5,555 nucleotides of DNA from Euryarchaeota archaeon TMED132 (GTDB lineage: Archaea; Thermoplasmatota; Poseidoniia; Poseidoniales; Poseidoniaceae): NCBI GenBank assembly GCA_002172355.2, contig NHGH02000038.1:1-5555 (forward strand). Reading direction: 5' to 3'. Shown here one piece after another: positions 1 to 5,555 of this stretch (within the stretch, counting starts at the first letter, position 1; each line of letters begins with the position of its first letter). Under the pieces are notes generated by a model. It made no database searches. It was not told the DNA's origin and worked only from the letters and a program-made list of their open reading frames with translations. Position numbers and translations under genes: made by a program.

Positions 1-75
1 AATGTTTCAATCAAATATAGTGCTGATGAAAGTTCTCCTAATCCAATGCCAACAACCCAAACCCCTGAACAGTAA
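1..75 (+). CDS. possible C-terminal tail of a gene cut by the window edge
   Basis: Frame 1 is open from the first base to a TAA at 73-75 and reads about 24 residues, rich in Ser, Pro, Thr and Gln, ending in TPEQ. A low-complexity polar tail of this kind is common at protein C-termini, and the same-strand radA promoter region starts after it, so the arrangement makes sense. The stretch is too short to identify, and an open run of this length can occur by chance. Another frame on the plus strand and one on the minus strand are also open over part of it. No function can be given. Confidence 0.3.
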   Translation, partial: NVSIKYSADESSPNPMPTTQTPEQ

Positions 76-192
76 TGCTTCAGTTTCAGTTTAGGTTAAT
101 TTGAAGTTAAAGTGAAAATTGACATCCAGTGCCCCGAAAATTATTATATTGTTTTTCTAATAATAGACTTGATACCCAAAAGGTCTGCTTAG

Positions 193-206
193 TTTATTGA
201 TATACT
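193..206 (+). promoter_or_regulatory. TATA-like element upstream of radA
   Basis: The stretch TTTATTGATATACT lies 34-48 bases before the radA ATG, the distance expected for an archaeal TATA box serving a gene with a leader of about 10-15 bases. No equally good element lies closer to the start. The upstream ATTATTATATTG at 140-151 is AT-rich too, but would imply a leader of about 70 bases. The assignment rests on composition and spacing only. Confidence 0.45.
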
Positions 207-227
207 CTAGCCCTACCAGCACAGTTT

Positions 228-235
228 GAAGTGAT
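228..235 (+). promoter_or_regulatory. possible Shine-Dalgarno site of radA
   Basis: GAAGTGAT matches seven of eight bases of the archaeal consensus GAGGTGAT and ends five bases before the radA ATG, which is good spacing. It supports the ATG at 241 as the start. The other genes in the window show no comparable site, so radA may be the exception here, or the match may be chance. Confidence 0.4.
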
Positions 236-240
236 GCGAT

Positions 241-1278
241 ATGGCAGGAAAAACAAAGAAAAAAGTAAAGATTGAAGTTGAAAAGAATCAAGACCCTCAG
301 GAGGAAGCGGTAGTAATGATGCCACAAGATGAAGAGGGCCCAGAGGTCGGAATCGAGGACCTACCAGGCGTTGGACCGGCAACTGCAGAAAAGTTACGCG
401 AAGCCGGTTTTGATGAACTCTTAGCCTTAGCAGTAATGTCTCCTGCAGACTTAGCAGACCAAGCTGAAATTGGTGAAGCAGTAGCCAGTAAGATAATTGC
501 GGCATCTAAGAAAATGGCAAATATTGGTGGTTTCGTTTCAGGTGGAGCACTATTAGAGAGAAGAAGAGAGGTTCAGAAGTTATCTTCTAAAGTTCAGTCA
601 ATAGATGATTTATTGGGTGGCGGTTTTGAAACTCAAGCCTTGGTCGAAGTTTACGGGGCTTTTGGAAGTGGAAAAACACAGATTGGTCATCAATTGGCTG
701 TCAACTGTACACTGCCTCTAGAATCTGGTGGATTGGACGGAGATGTCTTTTACATTGATACTGAAGATACATTTAGGCCAGAGAGAATTACTCAAATGGC
801 ACGCGGAATGGACCTAGATCCAGACCAAGTATTGTCTAGAATTCACGTGGCAAGAGCATATAACTCAGCCCACCAAATGTTATTGGTTGATGAGATTAAG
901 AGAATGAGTAAAGGCTTAGATGTGAAGATGATAATTGTTGACTCCTTAACAAGTCATTTCCGTGCAGAATATATCGGACGAGGTATGTTAGCTAATAGGC
1001 AACAAAAATTGAATAAACACCTCAAAGAACTAAAGCAACTTGCAGATATCAACAATGCTTTGGTTCTTGTAACAAACCAAGTTCATTCCAAACCTGATGC
1101 AATGTGGGGAGATCCAACCAAGCCTATCGGTGGTCACGTTTTAGCTCACGCTAGTACCTTTAGGCTATACCTTCGCAAAGCAAAGGCTGGACGTAGAATT
1201 GCACGATTGGTCGATTCTCCAAACCTTCCTGATGGTGAATGTGTATACAATGTCACCCAAGAAGGACTTAGAGATTGA
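241..1278 (+). CDS. radA: DNA repair and recombination protein RadA
   Basis: This is the archaeal RecA/Rad51-family recombinase, which forms ATP-dependent filaments on single-stranded DNA and carries out strand exchange in homologous recombination. The 345 residues match the usual RadA length. After a Lys-rich then acidic N-terminal tail (about 1-38) comes a helix-hairpin-helix DNA-binding domain (about 39-92, with [12 protein letters not shown]). The subunit-contact motif FVSG is at 98-101; it is the FxxG form also found in other archaeal RadAs rather than FxxA. The RecA core has Walker A GAFGSGKT (139-146), Walker B MIIVDS (230-235), an L1-like stretch near RAEYIGRGM (241-249), NQV (279-281) leading into the L2 loop, and an ATP-cap-like DSPNLPDGE (325-333). 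All catalytic motifs are intact and there is no intein. The ATG at 241 is backed by an SD-like site and a TATA-like element. ftsZ follows 90 bases downstream on the same strand. Confidence 0.97.
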   Translation: MAGKTKKKVKIEVEKNQDPQEEAVVMMPQDEEGPEVGIEDLPGVGPATAEKLREAGFDELLALAVMSPADLADQAEIGEAVASKIIAASKKMANIGGFVSGGALLERRREVQKLSSKVQSIDDLLGGGFETQALVEVYGAFGSGKTQIGHQLAVNCTLPLESGGLDGDVFYIDTEDTFRPERITQMARGMDLDPDQVLSRIHVARAYNSAHQMLLVDEIKRMSKGLDVKMIIVDSLTSHFRAEYIGRGMLANRQQKLNKHLKELKQLADINNALVLVTNQVHSKPDAMWGDPTKPIGGHVLAHASTFRLYLRKAKAGRRIARLVDSPNLPDGECVYNVTQEGLRD

Positions 1279-1297
1279 TGGTGGAAAATCGCCATTA
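1276..1297 (+). terminator. hairpin starting at the radA stop codon
   Basis: Bases 1276-1283 (TGATGGTG) can pair with 1290-1297 (CGCCATTA) in an eight-base stem with two G-U pairs and a six-base loop GAAAAT. The stem begins with the radA stop codon itself. No U-run follows directly, so it does not fit a classical archaeal U-tract terminator. It could protect the mRNA 3' end or act in processing, or be incidental. Confidence 0.3.
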
Positions 1298-1310
1298 GTG
1301 GTCAAACACG

Positions 1311-1321
1311 CCCCTGAGGGG
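1311..1321 (+). other. short GC hairpin in the radA-ftsZ gap
   Basis: CCCC (1311-1314) and GGGG (1318-1321) are separated by TGA and could form a four-base GC stem with a tight three-base loop, followed by TAAAA. It is the most GC-rich spot in an AT-rich intergenic region. The stem is short, and it may be a transcript end structure or an operator-like dyad. I cannot tell which. Confidence 0.25.
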
Positions 1322-1334
1322 TAAAATCAGTCGG

Positions 1335-1340
1335 TATATT
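1335..1340 (+). promoter_or_regulatory. TATA-like box for ftsZ
   Basis: TATATT lies 29-34 bases upstream of the ftsZ ATG. By archaeal spacing this would start transcription near 1362, giving a leader of only a few bases and a nearly leaderless mRNA, which agrees with the lack of a Shine-Dalgarno site before ftsZ. It suggests ftsZ can be transcribed independently of radA. Confidence 0.5.
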
Positions 1341-1352
1341 CAAAGACACTTG

Positions 1353-1370
1353 ATGCAGGATAACCTGTAT
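1353..1370 (+). other. hairpin overlapping the ftsZ start codon
   Basis: ATGCAGG (1353-1359) can pair with CCTGTAT (1364-1370) in a seven-base stem with one G-U pair and the loop ATAA. The A and U of the ftsZ start codon (1369-1371) fall in the stem. In a transcript reading through from radA this could hide the start. In an mRNA starting near 1362, as the TATA-like box predicts, most of the stem would be missing. It could equally be a DNA dyad for a regulator, or chance. Confidence 0.3.
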
Positions 1371-2499
1371 GCGTCATCTAATCGAACGTGTTCTTGAACT
1401 AAGTGATGAGGAACAAGCAAAGATTTCTCCAAATGAATTACCACCTGGTCAAGGAAGCGAAGAAGAGTTACGGGCACTACTAGAATCCTTACAGCCTCGA
1501 ATTAGGGTGTATGGTGCTGGTGGTGCTGGATGCAATGCAATTAACAGGCTTCATGAAGAAGGCCTATTCGATAATAGCTATGTCACAGGATATGCAATAA
1601 ATACTGACGCTCAAGCATTACTGATGTCACCTATTGAAGAAAAAGTATTGATTGGTCGGACTGCAAGAGGCAGAGGAGCTGGCGGAGACCCCACTAAGGG
1701 AGAAGCTGCTGCTCTCGAATCAGAAATGGTTCTTCGAAGAATAACCAATGATACTCAGTTAGCGATTATTACTGCAGGTATGGGCGGCGGTTCAGGAACT
1801 GGTGCTGCTGGACATATTGCACGACTTGCAAAACAGCAAGGCGCAATGACGATCGCAGTAGTAACTTATCCGTTCAAATCTGAAGGTTCATTACGTAAGC
1901 AAAACGCTGAATGGGGCTTGGAACGATTGCGAGAGCATTGTGATACAATCCTTGTTATTCCTAACGAAAGACTATTGGAAATTGAAGGTGTCAAGGATTT
2001 ACCTATTGCTAGCGCTTTCCGTGTAGGGGATGAGTTGCTTGTTCGTTCTATCACCGGTGTAACCGAATTATTGACAACTGATGGAATGGTAAATCTCGAC
2101 TTTGAAGATTTGAAGGCTGTTATCAAATCTGGAAGTGGCGTGGCCATGATTGGACTTGGTGCTTCTAAGAGTGCGAATCGTGCTGAAGAAGCTACACTCG
2201 AGGCATTACATTCTCCACTACTAGAATTGGATACCACTGATGCAAGAGGCGCTCTGATCAATGTTGTTGGCGGTTCTTCGTTGACTTTAGGTGAAGCTGA
2301 GAAGTGTGCTCAGATTATCCAAGAACAAGTTTCCCCTCACGCCAAGATAATTTGGGGTGCTGCTGTTGATGAATCATTGGGTGATGAAATACGTGTCATG
2401 TTAGTTCTAACTGGAGTTAAAAGTGAGCAGATTCATGGTTCGAGTGAAAACCGTCAATTACGGGCTCTTAGAAATAAAAGTATTGAGTTTGTAAATTAA
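1369..2499 (+). CDS. ftsZ: cell division protein FtsZ (archaeal)
   Basis: FtsZ is the tubulin-like GTPase that polymerises into the division ring at mid-cell. The 376 residues have the usual layout: an N-terminal extension (about 1-43), the T1 loop GGAGCN (51-56), AINTDAQ (76-82), the tubulin signature GGGSGTG (139-145), the PNERL region (198-202) and the T7 loop NLDFED (242-247). The T7 loop keeps the Asp residues needed for GTP hydrolysis across the subunit interface. The second domain has INVVGGSSLTLGEAE (297-311) and IIWGA (327-331), both typical of FtsZ. Many archaea carry two paralogues, FtsZ1 and FtsZ2. The TGVKSEQIHG stretch near 348-357 resembles FtsZ2 more than FtsZ1 as I remember them, but I do not assign the subtype firmly. 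The C-terminal tail is short and ends in IEFVN, a possible partner-binding peptide. The start ATG has a TATA-like box at the expected spacing. The stop lies two bases from the stop of the convergent downstream gene. Confidence 0.97.
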   Translation: MRHLIERVLELSDEEQAKISPNELPPGQGSEEELRALLESLQPRIRVYGAGGAGCNAINRLHEEGLFDNSYVTGYAINTDAQALLMSPIEEKVLIGRTARGRGAGGDPTKGEAAALESEMVLRRITNDTQLAIITAGMGGGSGTGAAGHIARLAKQQGAMTIAVVTYPFKSEGSLRKQNAEWGLERLREHCDTILVIPNERLLEIEGVKDLPIASAFRVGDELLVRSITGVTELLTTDGMVNLDFEDLKAVIKSGSGVAMIGLGASKSANRAEEATLEALHSPLLELDTTDARGALINVVGGSSLTLGEAEKCAQIIQEQVSPHAKIIWGAAVDESLGDEIRVMLVLTGVKSEQIHGSSENRQLRALRNKSIEFVN

Positions 2500-2501
2500 T
2501 A

Positions 2502-3143
2502 CTACTTTATCGCCCTGTAAGCCATAATTATGATTGCTAAACTTACTGTGACTAAGATTACTTTCTCATAGAGTTCAAATTCATAGAGATTGTTTTGATT
2601 ATTCAATTCATCCATATTTTCTACACCTGGTATTTTGAATAGGAGAGAGTTCCATTCATCACCATATGAATTATCATTTCCATTCACTGCATTTCCATAA
2701 ACTTTGAATTCAACATAACTTGTATTATCCATTGGTGAAATCCAAGTAAAATTCCATTCTCGTAATTTATTTCCTTCTTCGGTGTGTGACCATCCATCTT
2801 CTATAAACTGGGTATTTAATGAACCATCAAGGACCATTTCACCATGCGAAACAAGCATTCTAAATCCACCATAAGCAGAATTATTGGTTTGATTTCCGAC
2901 ATCTCCATTAATCTTGATTGTAATATTATAGGAGGTATTGGATTCATACTTGGCCGGTAATCCCTCAACAATGATATCCGTTGTCTCGCGAATTACCCCA
3001 TGGCATACACAGCCATCGTTGGCCACTTCACCAACACCATTAGGATAACTTTGGGTGGCAGGTATTGCCAAAAGTATGGTTAGAATTATCACCAATTGCA
3101 AGAAGCGTTGTGGTGAAAATCGCATCCTACTCATCATTCGCAC
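2502..3143 (-). CDS. choice-of-anchor-V (Reeler-like) surface protein with CxCH motif
   Basis: This is a 213-residue predicted secreted, membrane-anchored protein. It has a basic N-terminus, a hydrophobic signal segment (about 14-29, FLQLVIILTILLAIP), then DGCVCHG (43-49) and a beta-rich domain. The domain follows the choice-of-anchor-V/Reeler pattern: GFRMLVSHG (93-101), SHT (119-121), WNFTWISP (130-137), then VYGNAVNGNDNSYGD (148-162). A C-terminal hydrophobic helix (about 195-209) ends in Arg and Lys, so the bulk of the protein should face outside. Relatives usually carry CxxCH, the c-type heme motif. Here one spacer residue is missing (C45, C47, H48), so heme attachment is uncertain and metal binding or a disulfide is possible. 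Six N-x-S/T sequons (N69, N73, N84, N87, N131, N140) suggest glycosylation. The start at 3143 is GTG; ATGs at 3137, 3134 and 3125 are equally possible. The function of the family is unknown. The gene converges with ftsZ. Confidence 0.85.
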   Translation of the reverse strand: MRMMSRMRFSPQRFLQLVIILTILLAIPATQSYPNGVGEVANDGCVCHGVIRETTDIIVEGLPAKYESNTSYNITIKINGDVGNQTNNSAYGGFRMLVSHGEMVLDGSLNTQFIEDGWSHTEEGNKLREWNFTWISPMDNTSYVEFKVYGNAVNGNDNSYGDEWNSLLFKIPGVENMDELNNQNNLYEFELYEKVILVTVSLAIIIMAYRAIK

Positions 3144-3175
3144 TATCGGGTTCTCTTTGAGGGTTGCCCAAGTAT

Positions 3176-3190
3176 TAGTTTATCAAACTA
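3176..3190. promoter_or_regulatory. palindrome in a divergent promoter region
   Basis: TAGTTT (3176-3181) and AAACTA (3185-3190) form a perfect inverted repeat around ATC, within the 69 bases between two divergent genes. On the minus strand its TTTGATAAAC lies about 35-50 bases before the GTG or ATG starts of the surface-protein gene, a fitting place for a TATA box. On the plus strand it lies about 23-37 bases before the TTG at 3213. It may be a shared core promoter, a regulator site, or both. Confidence 0.4.
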
Positions 3191-3212
3191 TCATGATGCA
3201 ATTCGCGCAAGA

Positions 3213-3899
3213 TTGGAACATGCATTAAAGTATAATGAAGCGCGACTATATATTCAAGGTTGGGAAAATATGGACTTATTTAGTGCTCCAGAAGTGATCG
3301 AGAATGATGAAGAAGAAATTGATATGTTTGCAGTATTAGGTGTTGTAAATACTCAGCAAAACCATAGTGCTGCAGTACAATCGGCACCGGTTGATTCCCC
3401 TCATATGGATCTACTGGCTGTATTCATGGAAGATGATGATGAACCGGTTGAACCCGAACAACAAGATGATTTTGTTCTCGTTTCAGAAAACAAACCAGTT
3501 ACTGAAAAAGAAATTATGCAAACTATGCCGTCTATTTCTGAAGAAACAATTGCAGAATTATTAGAAGTTCTAGTAAAGAAAGAATTGAAAGAACGAGAAA
3601 TTCGAGGAGAAGAATGGTTGTCTGAACTTCCTGCCCAGGCTCGTGCAGACATACATTCAGCAAAGGTAGTCAAAGACCAAGATGCATACCAACTTTCTCT
3701 AATTATAGACATGGGTGGTTCAGGTGCAGTTAGGCCCTTTGCAACAGTACAATCAACTCAAGATGGTGTAACTCCAGAAAGTGCTCCGTCTACTATACCA
3801 GCAATTTGGATACCTTTGTATAACGTACTCAGAGACCTTCTGGTACAAGCAATGAATGCATTAAACTCAACTAGAGTTGGTGTGAATCTCAACGCTTGA
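3213..3899 (+). CDS. uncharacterised acidic protein with repeated short motifs
   Basis: I do not recognise this 228-residue protein. It has no signal peptide or clear membrane helix and is probably cytoplasmic. The N-terminal half is acidic and low in complexity, with DEEE (32-35) and EDDDE (73-77). It carries three similar short motifs, MDLFS (20-24), IDMFA (36-40) and MDLLA (65-69), spaced by polar linkers, which look like peptide-binding motifs in a disordered region. A charged helical stretch (about 108-138) follows, then a region with several beta-like runs such as YQLSLIIDMG (159-168), and finally an amphipathic helix (about 199-218). The start is uncertain. TTG at 3213 gives the length used here. 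ATG at 3270 (Met20) has TATAAT at 3231-3236, 34-39 bases upstream, but the codons before it also read like protein. The 3' end overlaps the convergent OsmC gene by 33 bases. Confidence 0.7.
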   Translation: MEHALKYNEARLYIQGWENMDLFSAPEVIENDEEEIDMFAVLGVVNTQQNHSAAVQSAPVDSPHMDLLAVFMEDDDEPVEPEQQDDFVLVSENKPVTEKEIMQTMPSISEETIAELLEVLVKKELKEREIRGEEWLSELPAQARADIHSAKVVKDQDAYQLSLIIDMGGSGAVRPFATVQSTQDGVTPESAPSTIPAIWIPLYNVLRDLLVQAMNALNSTRVGVNLNA

Positions 3900-4259
3900 A
3901 GTAATTTCTGCTGTATGCTTCAGCATGTTAGAAACCGTGCAATACTTTTCATGGCTCTTTGCTACTATTCTTTCAACGAGTTTTCTAGGAACATCTCCTC
4001 GAATATGGTAAACCATGTGTATTGAAGTAAAAACCCTAGGGGCTGAATCGGCTCTTTCACTTTCCATTTCGATCCAAACTTTATCGAAATCTCTCTGTTT
4101 TAATCCCTCGACGATATCTACCAGAGAGCAAGCTCCCATCATTTGCAAAGTGAGTTGGACAGGCGATGGTCCATTTTCCCAATCTATGGTTACTTTTTGG
4201 CCATTCGCATTACTGCACTCCACCAAGTGATCTCCAAGCCAATCGACGCGTCCGTACAT
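3867..4259 (-). CDS. OsmC/Ohr-family thiol peroxidase-like protein
   Basis: OsmC-family proteins are small dimeric enzymes that reduce organic and fatty-acid hydroperoxides through two cysteines; some members have other or unknown roles. From the ATG at 4259 the product is 130 residues, the normal length. It begins MYGRVDWLGDH, as OsmC proteins do. It continues with WENGPSPVQLTLQMMGACS (27-45), which holds the first catalytic cysteine (C44), and then KYCTVSNMLK (105-114) with the second (C107). C15 is an extra cysteine. These motifs fit the OsmC/YhfA-like branch better than classical Ohr, but substrate cannot be read from sequence. The frame stays open upstream to an ATG at 4361, but that start would run into icd and add residues not typical of the family. 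GTG at 4265 is an alternative. The gene is divergent from icd, 58 bases away, and its last 33 bases overlap the unknown gene. Confidence 0.88.
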   Translation of the reverse strand: MYGRVDWLGDHLVECSNANGQKVTIDWENGPSPVQLTLQMMGACSLVDIVEGLKQRDFDKVWIEMESERADSAPRVFTSIHMVYHIRGDVPRKLVERIVAKSHEKYCTVSNMLKHTAEITSSVEIHTNSS

Positions 4260-4283
4260 ATACACCGCAAGGGCGGTTGATTC

Positions 4284-4295
4284 TTGAAGTAAATG
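4284..4295. promoter_or_regulatory. AT-rich patch, possible shared osmC/icd core promoter
   Basis: TTGAAGTAAATG is the main AT-rich patch in the 58-base gap between the divergent starts at 4259 and 4318, and it sits almost exactly halfway, about 29-30 bases from each. That is the distance between a TATA box and the start codon of a leaderless archaeal gene, and neither gene has a Shine-Dalgarno site. The match to a TATA consensus is weak on both strands (AGTAAATG on plus, ATTTACTT on minus). Confidence 0.35.
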
Positions 4296-4317
4296 CCTGT
4301 CGGCTAAACCGATTGCA

Positions 4318-5544
4318 ATGTCTGAAAACAGTATTACGATGGAAAATGGAGTATTGAGCATACCAAATAACCCGACAATTCACTATATCGAAGGTGATGG
4401 TATTGGAGTAGATATTACTCCTGTTATGATGAAGGTCGTTGATTCTGCTGTTGAAATGGCATATCAAGGACAAAAGAAAATTCAATGGAGCGAGGTTCTT
4501 GCTGGCGAGAAAGCATTCAATGCAACTGGAGAATGGTTACCTAAGCAAACACTCGATGCGATGAAGACTGGATTAGTTTCAATCAAAGGACCTCTGACCA
4601 CTCCAGTTGGTGGAGGCATCCGCTCGTTGAATGTCGCACTTCGTCAAAAATTAGACCTATATGCTTGTGTCAGACCAGTTCGCTGGTATGATGGAACCCC
4701 TTCACCTGTGAAAGCTCCAGGAGATGTTGACATGATTATCTTTAGAGAGAACAGCGAAGATGTATATGCTGGAATTGAATGGGAAGCGGGAACCAAGGAA
4801 GTTGCCAAGGTTATCCAGTTTCTTCAAAATGAAATGGGAGTGGATAAAATACGCTTCCCTAATACCTCTGGAATAGGGATTAAGCCAATATCACAGGAAG
4901 GAACTGCAAGAATAGTTAGAGCTGCTCTACAATATGCAATTGATAATGACAAACCATCTGTGACTATTGTTCACAAAGGTAACATCATGAAATTTACTGA
5001 AGGCGGTTTTAGAGACTGGGGCTACCAACTAGCTAAGGATGAATTTGGAGCGGTTGAATTGGACGGCGGCCCTTGGTGTACCATGAAAAACCCTAACACT
5101 GGCAATGAAATTGTGATTAAAGATGTTATCGCAGATGCAATGCTTCAACAAATAATTACTAGGCCTGCAGAATATTCTGTTCTCACCACTATGAATCTAA
5201 ATGGCGATTATATCTCTGATGCTTTGGCTGCTCAAGTTGGTGGAATTGGTATTGCACCTGGTGCAAATATCAACTATGATACTGGAATTGCAATCTTTGA
5301 AGCAACACATGGCACTGCCCCAAAGTATGCTGGCCAGAATAAAGTAAATCCTGGAAGTTTGATTCTTAGTGCTGAAATGATGCTTAGACATATGGGCTGG
5401 AATGATGCTGCTGATTTGATTGTAAAGGGTATGGAAGGCGCTATTTCAGCCAAGACTGTAACCTATGATTTTGAAAGATTAATGGGTGATGCAATCCTAA
5501 TGTCGTGTAGTGAATTTGGCGATGCTATGATTTCACATATGTGA
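4318..5544 (+). CDS. icd: NADP-dependent isocitrate dehydrogenase
   Basis: The enzyme converts isocitrate to 2-oxoglutarate and CO2 in the TCA cycle, producing NADPH; it acts as a cytoplasmic homodimer. The 408 residues cover the whole family length and read nearly line by line like Escherichia coli Icd (416 residues). Substrate residues are present: S103, N105, R109, R119, R143, Y150 and K220. The metal-binding aspartates D273, D297 and D301 are also present, the latter two in [14 protein letters not shown]. The NADP-selecting residues K336, Y337, V343, Y383 and R387 are all kept, so NADP rather than NAD is the expected cofactor. S103 matches the serine phosphorylated by the AceK kinase in E. 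coli; whether a kinase acts on it here is unknown. Two residues are inserted after GANI (314-317) relative to E. coli. The ATG at 4318 gives a normal N-terminus; Met8 at 4339 is less likely. Confidence 0.97.
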   Translation: MSENSITMENGVLSIPNNPTIHYIEGDGIGVDITPVMMKVVDSAVEMAYQGQKKIQWSEVLAGEKAFNATGEWLPKQTLDAMKTGLVSIKGPLTTPVGGGIRSLNVALRQKLDLYACVRPVRWYDGTPSPVKAPGDVDMIIFRENSEDVYAGIEWEAGTKEVAKVIQFLQNEMGVDKIRFPNTSGIGIKPISQEGTARIVRAALQYAIDNDKPSVTIVHKGNIMKFTEGGFRDWGYQLAKDEFGAVELDGGPWCTMKNPNTGNEIVIKDVIADAMLQQIITRPAEYSVLTTMNLNGDYISDALAAQVGGIGIAPGANINYDTGIAIFEATHGTAPKYAGQNKVNPGSLILSAEMMLRHMGWNDAADLIVKGMEGAISAKTVTYDFERLMGDAILMSCSEFGDAMISHM

Positions 5545-5555
5545 TACAGTCTCTC

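Noticed and set aside
1..85. Minus-strand open frame reaching the left edge, with a hydrophobic translation
   Set aside because: It is closed by a stop near base 100 and has no usable start codon except CTG, so a gene beginning here is not supported.
79..96. Hexamer repeat TTCAGT TTCAGT TTAGGT
   Set aside because: Only two exact units and one degenerate unit, too short to call a functional repeat.
98..101. FVSG instead of FxxA in the RadA subunit-contact motif (residues 98-101 of RadA)
   Set aside because: FxxG occurs in other archaeal RadA proteins as I recall, so it is not a defect.
140..164. Inverted repeat ATTATTA ... TAATAAT with a T-rich loop
   Set aside because: An A/T-only seven-base stem with an 11-base loop is weak and expected by chance in sequence this AT-rich.
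194..505. 103-codon minus-strand open frame over the radA N-terminus
   Set aside because: It lies antisense to well-supported radA coding sequence, is leucine-rich low-complexity in translation, and shows no domain.
1866..2261. 131-codon minus-strand open frame inside ftsZ
   Set aside because: It is fully antisense to conserved FtsZ sequence, and its Ser-rich translation is typical of a codon shadow.
3401..3712. Open frames on both strands (3367-3564 plus, 3401-3712 minus) inside the unknown acidic gene
   Set aside because: They are Ser-rich, or Lys- and Leu-rich, shadows of the longer frame, which has the more protein-like composition.
4260..4361. Extension of the OsmC gene to the ATG at 4361
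   Set aside because: It would overlap the start of icd head to head by 44 bases and add 34 residues not expected in this family; the product from 4259 has normal OsmC length.

Overview
The window looks like chromosomal DNA from an AT-rich archaeon. It has an archaeal-type RadA recombinase, an archaeal FtsZ, TATA-like elements about 30-40 bases before start codons, and little sign of Shine-Dalgarno sites except possibly at radA. The gene styles (short leaders, a choice-of-anchor-V surface protein with a C-terminal membrane anchor, a bacterial-type isocitrate dehydrogenase) suggest a marine Thermoplasmatota lineage such as Candidatus Poseidoniales (Marine Group II). That placement is an inference from gene character, not a proven assignment.

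Layout. Bases 1-75 may hold the tail of a gene entering from the left. Bases 76-240 are an AT-rich leader with a likely promoter. radA (241-1278, +) and ftsZ (1369-2499, +) follow in the same direction, separated by 90 bases that carry two small hairpins and a TATA-like box for ftsZ. A secreted or membrane-anchored choice-of-anchor-V protein (2502-3143, -) converges on ftsZ with only two bases between the stop codons. Its start faces an unrecognised acidic protein (3213-3899, +) across 69 bases centred on a near-perfect palindrome. That gene converges on, and overlaps by 33 bases, an OsmC-family gene (3867-4259, -). The OsmC gene is in turn divergent from a complete NADP-type isocitrate dehydrogenase gene icd (4318-5544, +), 58 bases away.

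How the genes fit together. radA (recombinational repair) and ftsZ (division ring) are core chromosome and cell-cycle genes. The OsmC protein (thiol peroxide defence) and Icd (TCA-cycle NADPH source) share a short divergent promoter and could be linked through redox metabolism, but this is speculation. The six genes alternate in orientation (+ + - + - +) with very tight junctions, so each is probably its own transcription unit, except that radA and ftsZ could be co-transcribed. No RNA genes, mobile elements, CRISPR arrays or large repeats are visible. I found no convincing new multi-gene system. The most open items are the unknown acidic protein with its repeated short motifs, the CxCH motif in the surface protein, and the compact shared promoters.
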